Source of the DNA: Dendrobium chrysotoxum
Taxonomy: Eukaryota > Streptophyta > Magnoliopsida > Asparagales > Orchidaceae
Direction of reading: 5' to 3'
Length of the DNA: 64,000 nt
Assembly (NCBI GenBank): GCA_019925795.1
Contig: CM034315.1
Location: forward strand, 5,890,001-5,954,000
Shown: in pieces, positions 56,860 to 64,000 of the stretch
Numbering within the stretch: position 1 is the first letter of the stretch
Layout of the letters: each line of letters begins with the position of its first letter
The notes under the pieces: generated by a model
Seen by the model: the letters and a program-made list of their open reading frames with translations, nothing else
Database searches by the model: none
What the model was told of the DNA's origin: nothing
Position numbers and translations under genes: made by a program

Positions 56860-58079
56860 CAAAGCCCAACATTTCTCTTTAGCACTCAGCAGCATGCAGC
56901 ACAATAGGCCACATGGATCCTAGCTGGCATGGAATATTAATCATATCATTCCTCCAGTTTTTTCTTTTTTTTTGGTGGGCCATATTAAACTCAAATGTAT
57001 AAATCTTTTCAATGAATTGGGCCAGCTTAATCATGTTGCTCTTGACAGCTCGAGGACAAATTTTAACACACATATAATTTTTTTTTTCTCCGGCCTCCGA
57101 TCTCCTTGTCGTTTTTATTGTCGTTTTTATGAGTTCATGTCACCTTTTTTTCAATTATATTTAATGATGAATTTAATGGGATTAATTAAAATTAAATAGT
57201 AATTAATGGTGTTAATCACTTTTGTCTTGTGTAATGTTTTGTAGAAGCAAAAGCTTGGGGTTATTCATTTTCATGTGGCTTTCAAGTTGAATCATAATTT
57301 ATTTTTTTATAATGTATAATTAAATTCAATGGAATGATAAATTTTAGTGAGTTTATTTGAGAAATAATTTGAGTTATGTTAAGATGCTTAAAACATTGCT
57401 TGAAATTACCAAGATTTCATTCTATTTGATGTATAAATGACAGTACATGATGACATTTACCCACGTCAACTCCTTGTGTTATAGACATTTTGTCAAAAAA
57501 AAAAATTTTTTTTTGAAGGATAGAAATCTATCTCATATTTTTATTGGATGGTTTTAGGGCTATTATAGATATAATGTGGGCATTAGGACCATTGCAGATA
57601 TAAGATGGTCATAAAACAAATTATAGGTATTAAATCAACATGGATATGAAGAAATTTTAGATATTTGTCTATTGAGATTGGTGCTTGAAACAAATATACC
57701 ACTTGAGCCAAGACACTTTGATAAGTTAGACTTTGCATCACTACACCACTTCACATTATTTAGAGGAAAATGAACATGGTGGAGATTTTGTTCAAGATTT
57801 TTTTTAATATTTTTTTTACAAATGTTATGGTGCTCAAAACACAATTTAAAAGAAGTTCTCATATCATTTGATGCATGGATGGCATGTGAAATGTATATGC
57901 CACATCTCATCCATTCAATAACTAGACAATTTCACTATATGGCATATACGCTAGCTCTTCAGCTCCATACTTCCTAGAGATGTTAAAAGGCCCTAATTTT
58001 TCACAATAATTTACATTATTTGGGGGAGTATGAATGCTCTAGTATTTGGCATTGTGTCCCAATATTTACCTGCTAAAGA
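56860..58079. other. Non-coding, no recognisable feature
   Basis: AT-rich with short homopolymers. Frames at 56879-57199 and 57635-57910 have no family resemblance. Confidence 0.4.
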
Positions 58080-58260
58080 AATTTATCAGCGAGTTTGACA
58101 GGGCATTAGGATTTATCTTCAGCGTTAGATGGTTGACGCAATCATTCATTTAACAAAAGTGGGACCTTCCTACTAAGAGCTTCAATTGGGTTATTCTACA
58201 CTTCTGCATACTTCCAAATGGACTAGGCAATATCCTAGGGTTTTGAAGGCCGGTTTCTAG
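58080..58260 (+). pseudogene. Possible LINE RT C-terminal remnant
   Basis: KKFISEFDRALGFIFSVRWL and, further on, FNWVILHFCILPNGLGNILG resemble the thumb/linker pattern (…NW..VC.PK..GGLG…) of plant LINE ORF2. There is a stop between them. Short and diverged; could be chance. Confidence 0.3.
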
Positions 58261-58530
58261 GTAGTGACCTCTCTTGGACGAATGGTGTTTGTTTTAGTTT
58301 TCCTTTTGGCCTGTATAAGGCTTGTTATAAATTTTAAGCATATAAGTAATACTCACCCCAAATAAAATCCAAAAATACTTGAGATTTTATTGATCATTGT
58401 GTATTTTTTATTTAGATTCTTACATTTATATATATATATATATATAAGTTGATGTTGTTTATATAACTCAATAAAAATCATTTTGTGTGGATCAATTAAT
58501 TTAAAGATTATAACTTTATTCTTTTTTTCT

Positions 58531-58556
58531 GGGGGGGGGGGGGGGGGGGGGGGGGG
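58531..58556. repeat. Poly-G tract at the 3' end of LINE-F
   Basis: 26 consecutive Gs, then TGGGG. On the LINE sense strand it is poly-C between the terminal stem-loop and a short A-rich run (58519-58530 reversed). Confidence 0.95.
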
Positions 58557-59350
58557 TGGGGAAACCCCTCGGAAGGGGCCAACGAGTTAATTAAGGGTAA
58601 AAGTACAGGTCCTTAAAGAGGACCTTCAGCTCGCTACCGCTCAGAAGAGCTACAAAAAACTTCAAAAATAAACCTAAGAGCCGATGGTCCCCTGTACTAG
58701 AAAATACAAAATAACCTAATAACAATCTAGGCCTGTAAGAACTAGGACCCTAAAAAGGAAGTAAAATAAAGTTCATTCAGCTCCATCTTCCAAAGAGAAA
58801 TCTGCTACGCTCCCAAATCACGTTGCCATTAACCTGCAGGAAGATCCGACTGGGAAATAAAAGAGAAAAAAGCAAGAAGTATATAATTTTATAGCAAATT
58901 AAATTAACCAGAAAAGGATACAGTTTCTGATATAACCAAGCAAATTGGCACCCTCAATCTGGTAAGAATAAACAACAAAGATCTTACAAACAGTCATAGC
59001 ATTAGTAATCCACATGCAGATATAGGTGCAACCAATAAAATTAAAAAGAGTGGGGGGATGGTAATTCAACAATTTGTAAGTGGTGTCTGCATCAGCATAA
59101 TGAACCCTGAAGCTGAAGTTATAATAAATTTCGGTAAACAGCAGCAGCCAGTAGGAAGACCAGAAAGCTTCATCGAAAAAGCCAAAAAATGCTTGCAATA
59201 ATCCACCCGAAATACTATAACGCTTGATAGAGAGGCCCCAGGATTGAGGAATCAAGCAGATAACAACATAAAAAGAACCATTGAATAGAATCATTGAACC
59301 AGAACAATATGAAAAAACCCCAAAGCCACGAAATAGAGCCAAAAATAGAG
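58557..59350 (-). other. LINE-F 3' UTR with terminal stem-loops
   Basis: The sense strand near the end reads AGCGGTAGCGAGCTGAAGG, AGGTCCTCTTTAAGGACCT (6-bp stem) and GGCCCCTTCCGAGGGGTTT (stem CCCCT/AGGGG). The rest is T-rich. The 147-codon frame 58899-59342 has no counterpart in LINE-E or LINE-B. Confidence 0.6.
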
Positions 59351-59352
59351 AG

Positions 59353-60402
59353 CTAATGGTTACGGATGTAAGGAAGACCCATCCTGTCTAATCTAGCCAG
59401 ACCTTTGGACTCTTTAGGAAGAGTATGCTCATAATATTCAGTAAAATTATCTAAATTGCAACCCAATTTAGCCAGAGAATCAGCAACAGCATTCCCCTCC
59501 CTTAAGATGTGAGAAATTTTAAAAGTTATGAGAGAGAGGAAATGCTTAATATCTCTGATCCGATAAAAATTAACCGAATTGGAAGAAACGTTGCCATTGA
59601 CATAATGAATAATGAGCAGAGCATCAACTTCAATCCATAAATTAGTGATACCAAGAGAAATACTTAATTGAATCCCAAACAGTAGACTTTCAAGCTCAGC
59701 TTGTATCGTAGTAGTAGCATTAGAGGGACCCGCAAAAGCCAATAGCACAGCACCCTTAGAATCCCTGATAGTACCATCACAACCCGCACTAGAAGGATTC
59801 CTAGCACCATCAGTGTTCAGTTTAAAACACCCCACCTCAGGTTTCCTCCAGTGAATGATCCTGTCGCTATGACTAATAGTAGAGGAGATAAAACTCAACC
59901 CAAACTCACAAGCAAGATGATGATAACATTTAAAAGAATCAACTTTTAAAAGCTTAGCAATAAACAGTTGATAAATTCTATGCTTAACTTTGGAGATAAT
60001 AATAGTGGCGTCCATTTTAATGTTCTCATGTCTAGAAACATTCCTACTACTCCAAATAAACCAACAAATCAGGATCGGAAGAATATTACGAATATGGCCT
60101 TTAGTAGTAGTAAACCAGGCATTAAAAATATCAGCCATAGAATTAAACCGAAAAGTAGAAAAAACATTGAACATATTGTCAAAATGAATCCAGACTTTCA
60201 TAACAATGGGGCCTTGGAAAAACACATGATTCATATTTTCAATGTGATAGCAACATTAACATTTGGAAATAATATATAAACCTTTCTTAACAAGAATAGA
60301 GTCCACAGGAAGGTAGTTATGCAAAATTCTTCAAATAAGAAAAGAATAAGTAGGAGGGATACTAGCATGCCAATAATTCCCATTAAGATAATTCCTCGGC
60401 TG
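59353..60402 (-). pseudogene. LINE-F zf-RVT and RNase H
   Basis: The 293-codon open frame (60234-59353) starts in zf-RVT (MNHVFFQGPIVMKVW; FIWSSRNVSRHENIKMDA) and runs through a complete RNase H: CFKLNTDGARNPSSAGC (first Asp), IQAELESLLFGIQLS (Glu), LWIEVDALLIIHYVNGN (third acid), HILREGNAVADSLAKLG (fourth), ending LDRMGLPYIRNH. All four catalytic acids are intact. It is in the same frame as the RT upstream but separated by three stops in 57 codons (near 60403, 60330 and 60260). Two of these replace Trp and Gln that LINE-E keeps. Confidence 0.9.
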
Positions 60403-60405
60403 AAG

Positions 60406-62181
60406 TTATCTAATAGCATTCCAAACTTGTTTAGTATTAAAATTCCCATCATTGGAACGATTGAACAAAATACAATCTTCACTCTCCAAATGAATCGAAA
60501 TATTGAGAATCAACTTGATAATAGATTCAGGCACAAAATTGGAAAGAGATTCAATATTCCAATTCCCATTGAAAATAAAGTCCTTAACTTTACAATAAGA
60601 AATAGAATGGGCGAAAAGAAGATTATCAATAGAAATATTACCTAACCATTTGTCTTGCCAAAAATAAATCTCAGCAGCCCCCAACCCCCATTGTATAAAA
60701 TCCTCAACTTCCCAATTAATGTTACATAATCTTTTCCAATTAAAAGAATCACCTTTTTTAAAAACAGAGTTTAAAGGATGCTTCTCAACACAATACTTAG
60801 AAACCATGAACTTAGACCATAAACTTTTCTTAGCTCTAAAGGAAAACCACAATTTATGATTGTAGGTTCTCATCATATTAGTGAAAGTTTTGAAACCTAA
60901 TTTGCTCTCATCCATAGCCCCAGAACAATTCTTCCAGAAGCCCCAAATAATAGAACGATTACCTTCCTTAGAACCCCAAAGAAATTTATTAAATAAATTC
61001 TCCATCCTACTATAAACATTTAAAGTCGGGCATAAAGTGTGAAGCAAATATATAGGAATAGAATAAAGAACATGCTTAATCAGAATAAGTCTACCACCGT
61101 AAGAGAGAAAATTAAAGGCCCAAGAGGAAAGTTTCTTATGGATATTAGAGAAGATATCATTGAATAAATGCGAATGTTTCTTACCCTTATAAAGAGGCGT
61201 GCCCCGATATTTTAATGGAAGGACCTTGTTACTTAAACCAAATTTTCTTTCAATACTTTGAACATGAGTGGAAGAAATAGATTTAGCGGAAATGAAACAA
61301 CTTTTAGCAAGGTTGAAGGTTAAACCACTAGCTTCTAGAAAAACATTCAGAAAATTAAAGAGGGCTTGCACCATTTTAATAGAGACATTAGAGAAAATAA
61401 TGAAATCATCCCCAAAGCTCAAATGGGTTAAAGGAAATCCACCACTAGACCTAAAGTAAAGTTTAGGATTCATTCTGAACAGATGATTAATCCCATGAGA
61501 TAACAATTCCATAGCAATAATAAACAAAGCAGGAGATAGAGGATCTCCTTGTCTTAGACCATGAGAGGAACGAAAAAAACCATGAGATTTACCATTAATA
61601 ATAATCGAGAAATAACAGAATTCAATACTATTTTTAATCAAGTTGATAAAATGCACATTAAAACCAAATAATTTTAAAATGCCATAAAAAAATTCCCAAT
61701 TTAGGTTGTCATAAGCTTTGGTGATATCCATTTTAAAAATAATATTGCCACCAACCACCTTTTTATCAAAATCATGAACTAACTCTTGCACAATAAGAAG
61801 ATTATCAAATATGGATATGCCTTTTACAAAACCTGATTGTTCCAAGGAGATAATTTTAGGAAGAATAAAAGCCATCCTTCCCATAATAATTTTAAAAATA
61901 AGTTTATTAAAAAAGGAGCATAAGCTAATAGACCGAAAATCATTCCAAAATTTAATATTAGGAGCCTTAGGAATTAAAGCAATAGAAGTAGCAGTAAAAA
62001 ATTTAGGAATAGAATTACCCCTGAAAAAATCCAGAACAGCATTAACAAGATCCTTCTTAATGATATCCCAAGTCTTCTGAAAAAATTTATTGGTCAAATC
62101 GTCAGGCCTGGCAACAGAATCTGTGTTCATGTTTTTTAAATTACTCCAAATTTCCTCTTCAGAAGGAGGAGAAGTCAGCAT
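60406..62181 (-). CDS. LINE-F reverse transcriptase, open 591-codon segment of ORF2
   Basis: IALIPKAPNIKFWNDFRSIS (residues 67-86), GFVKGISIFDNLLIVQEL (117-134), motif A KMDITKAYDNLNW (150-162, Asp 152), motif B GLRQGDPLSP (208-217), motif C LSFGDDFIIFSN (254-265). Motif C has Gly where most plant L1s have Ala (FADD); the two Asp remain. The thumb LPLKYRGTPLYKGKK and GGRLILIKHVLYS follow, then the start of zf-RVT (FNWKRLCNINWEVEDFIQWG, IYFWQDKWLGN). The frame ends WNAIR then TAA. Upstream it is cut by a stop from the linker. Longest open frame in the window, possibly recently active. Confidence 0.9.
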   Translation of the reverse strand: MLTSPPSEEEIWSNLKNMNTDSVARPDDLTNKFFQKTWDIIKKDLVNAVLDFFRGNSIPKFFTATSIALIPKAPNIKFWNDFRSISLCSFFNKLIFKIIMGRMAFILPKIISLEQSGFVKGISIFDNLLIVQELVHDFDKKVVGGNIIFKMDITKAYDNLNWEFFYGILKLFGFNVHFINLIKNSIEFCYFSIIINGKSHGFFRSSHGLRQGDPLSPALFIIAMELLSHGINHLFRMNPKLYFRSSGGFPLTHLSFGDDFIIFSNVSIKMVQALFNFLNVFLEASGLTFNLAKSCFISAKSISSTHVQSIERKFGLSNKVLPLKYRGTPLYKGKKHSHLFNDIFSNIHKKLSSWAFNFLSYGGRLILIKHVLYSIPIYLLHTLCPTLNVYSRMENLFNKFLWGSKEGNRSIIWGFWKNCSGAMDESKLGFKTFTNMMRTYNHKLWFSFRAKKSLWSKFMVSKYCVEKHPLNSVFKKGDSFNWKRLCNINWEVEDFIQWGLGAAEIYFWQDKWLGNISIDNLLFAHSISYCKVKDFIFNGNWNIESLSNFVPESIIKLILNISIHLESEDCILFNRSNDGNFNTKQVWNAIR

Positions 62182-62230
62182 ATCATTATCCTCGTTAGAA
62201 ACAATAGAAGGGATAAAAGAATAGTCAGTA

Positions 62231-62503
62231 TTAAGATTTGGAGAAAATGAAATTAAAATCTGTAAAGAAATACTCAGTGCCCGAAGAAGAAATCAGATAA
62301 GGGTCCTCAATAACATTACCATCAGAAGAGATAATGTTATGAATTTGCCTACTCACTTTATTATGATTAGCAATATCGTGGAAGTAGGAAGTATTACGGT
62401 CACCTTCCACAAGGAACTTCGAAGATGCCTTTTGTCTCCAATAGGCTTCTTCTTGTTCCTGCAGCTTGAATAAATTAGCCTTGGCCCCATTAAGCAGGGT
62501 CAA
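62231..62503 (-). pseudogene. LINE-F linker between endonuclease and RT
   Basis: LLNGAKANLFKLQEQEEAYW, RQKASSKFLVEGDRNTSYFH and HNKVSRQIHNIISSDGNVIE are the usual linker motifs, in a frame shifted from the RT. KCIF/KNFFSS-type linker remains continue upstream to 62650. Confidence 0.8.
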
Positions 62504-62658
62504 ATTAGCAATAGAGGATTAATCATATATATAAGCCGTCTCAGTAATATCCACATCTTCTTCAGCCTTCAAGATACTAGAAAAAAAATTTTTAAAAATA
62601 CATTTATTCTACCAAGAAAGCTTTTGCTTAAGCCTTTTAAGTTTAAACCAGAGTCTAT

Positions 62659-63454
62659 TCATGCCATACACATTATCAGTAGGGGAAAGGGGAGCCTCCC
62701 AATTTTCCTGAATAGTAGGAACAAAATTTTCATGAAGGAGCCACATATTTTGAACCTAAAAGGGGGAGAGATGTTCCCATTGGTAGTACTAATGCTTAAT
62801 AATAAAAGGGAGTGGTCAGATAAAGTCTGCGTTAAGTGAGAAGTATGAGTATTGGGAAAAGAAGCAATCCAAAAATTATTAAAAAGAATCTGATCTAATC
62901 TTTGCCACATAGTGCCCTTATTCCAAGTAAAGCTATTCCCAGAGAAATCAATATCGTGCAGATTACAGTTTCTTATCATATCATTGAAATCCTCCATAGC
63001 ATGAAAATTAGGAGACTTGCCACCCACCCGTTTATTAGCATTAGAAATGTAGTTAAAGTCTCCACCCACAAACCAAGGAGCATTAATAGAATTGGAAAAT
63101 TTAAGAAGTTGATCCCATAGGCACTTCCTTCCTAATCTAACAAGATGCATAAACAAAAGAGGCAAAACTAGAAACTTGATTAAAAGAAATATTAGTATGA
63201 ATAACTTGGGGGCAATCCAGGATAACATCTAAAGAAATAGAACGATTCCACAAAAGCCAAATTTTATTAGTACAGTTACCAAAAGCTAAATCAAAACTCA
63301 AATGCAATCTAACAGCCTCCAATTTAGTAGCAGCAATCAAAGGTTCAATTAAAACAAGCAGCTGAATACCATGAATCCTACACAGATTCTTCACTCTATC
63401 CTTAGAGAGAGAACCGCCCACACCCCTAATATTCCAAACAAGAGCTTTAACCAT
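62659..63454 (-). pseudogene. LINE-F endonuclease (APE-type)
   Basis: MVKALVWNIRGVGGSLSKDR (63454), LLVLIEPLIAATKL (Glu, about 63345), then a frameshift near 63145 into APWFVGGDFNYISNANKRVG (about 63085), WQRLDQILFNN (about 62905) and TLSDHSLLLLSI (about 62825). All catalytic residues are intact but the frame is broken once near the middle and again near 62755. It overlaps by a few bases with the end of ORF1, as in LINE-E. Confidence 0.9.
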
Positions 63455-63965
63455 TAAAAGAGTGATTATTAGCTCTAGTGACCCTAGGGGTGTTGCTCAA
63501 GTTGGTTTTAATTTTCTTGCCTTTCTTTTTGGAAATAGAATTATTACCTTCTTCAATAAATAATTCCTTCCCATTGGGAGATGACATAGAATTACTCGTA
63601 TCCTTTGGATCTTTCATAGGAATCCAAATTTCAATGGTACCCACTTCTCCTTCCTCCAAATTGTCAATCTTTTCCTCATCACCCAATTAATGCTTTAATA
63701 TGTTACTCTCGGTTCCACTCCCATAATGTTCTTCACTAGCTTGGTTACTACCACATCTATTAACAATGTTATCCTGGTTATGAGACACATTGTTAACCGT
63801 CTCCCTCTCTTGGTTAGTAGCCAAACTCAAGGTATTAGTAGCTCCCTCAATTATATCTTCCCCAACATTTCCATTGATATTCACATCATCTTGGTTCTCT
63901 TCCTTCTCATCATCCTTAGTCAACTTATGTTGACCTATAAGCAGCGAACCGAATCCAACCTGCAC
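63447..63965 (-). pseudogene. LINE-F ORF1 C-terminal tail
   Basis: An acidic, Asn-rich tail like that of LINE-E. 63965-63687 has KDDEKEENQDDVNINGNVGE; then a single TAA; then 63686-63447 with NLEEGEVGTIEIWIPMKDPK (LINE-E: MEEGELGSIEIWIPMEG) and a Lys-rich end. The knuckle and DUF4283 core must lie beyond 64000. Homology to LINE-E fades near 63940, where the sequence becomes GC-rich. Confidence 0.8.
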
Positions 63966-64000
63966 ACTCGACCGGCTCCACGCAAGCCCACGATCCCACG

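Larger units (their letters stand above)
58531..64000 (-). mobile_element. LINE-F, L1-type LINE, 5' end beyond the window
   Basis: Minus-strand order: ORF1 C-terminal part (63965-63447), endonuclease (63454-62659), linker, RT (62181-60406), zf-RVT and RNase H (60402-59353), 3' UTR (59350-58557). The 3' end has GGACCTTCAGCTCGCTACCG (reverse of the motif in LINE-E) and a CCCCT-TCCG-AGGGG stem. It is the least damaged LINE here, with a 591-codon open RT segment. Closest relative in the window is LINE-E. Target duplications cannot be checked because the 5' end is outside. Confidence 0.92.

Noticed and set aside
57635..57910. 91-codon minus-strand ORF
   Set aside because: No recognisable domain, AT-rich, no supporting context.

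Overview
The window is AT-rich plant nuclear DNA, almost certainly from an angiosperm. The evidence is the set of repeat families present: L1-type LINEs whose second ORF carries an RNase H domain, DUF4283-type LINE ORF1 proteins with a zinc knuckle, an RTE-type LINE, a CACTA element with CACTACAGGAAAA ends, Ty3-like LTRs with TGTAACACC/GGTGTTACA ends, and fold-back MITEs. I see no convincing host gene. The species cannot be named from this sequence.

The window is a set of nested insertions. (1) Positions 1-3876 are the 3' part of a very large non-coding element (giant element A), inserted in an RTE LINE scrap. (2) Positions about 3994-24281 are one old Ty3-like solo LTR (G2). It was opened first by an oppositely oriented LTR of the same family (G1, 4649-8612), which was itself opened by LINE-A (5502-8441). 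It was opened again by LINE-B (8941-24148), which was opened in turn by giant element B (13261-21607). (3) Positions 24282-28199 hold a Copia-like LTR remnant, a MITE and a direct-repeat pair. (4) The second direct-repeat copy (27985 to about 46200) was split by LINE-C (28200-41434, itself split by giant element C, 32429-40543), by a LINE 3'-UTR fragment (41630-42270) and by a deleted CACTA transposon (42350-46118). (5) LINE-E (46639-53447) is a full-length LINE with its duplication AGCATTTG on both sides. (6) Positions 53456-58530 are the least repetitive part, with MITEs, microsatellites and one weak small-ORF candidate. (7) LINE-F (58531 to the window end) is the best preserved LINE, cut by the window edge.

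The most interesting object is the giant element. Copies B (8347 bp) and C (8115 bp) are complete and share start TGTTGACCTC and end AATCAAA(A)CA. Each is flanked by a perfect 5-bp duplication (ATCAA; GATAC), and removing the element plus one duplication restores the interrupted LINE. None has coding capacity or terminal direct repeats. They look like solo LTRs of unusual length, or a non-coding retroelement of unknown type. They carry an ordered internal architecture: a CTAG/GATC-rich array, five 157-bp repeats with palindromic paired W-boxes, a GC-richer section with a palindromic promoter candidate, an extremely AT-rich block, and a conserved 3' domain with a ~130-bp hairpin.

All LINE copies are disabled. 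Many of their stops are TGG to TGA or CAA to TAA changes, as expected from decay of methylated, silenced DNA. The apparent 'gene' content is therefore retroelement remains: ORF1, endonuclease, reverse transcriptase, zf-RVT and RNase H on the LINEs, and transposase pieces on the CACTA element.
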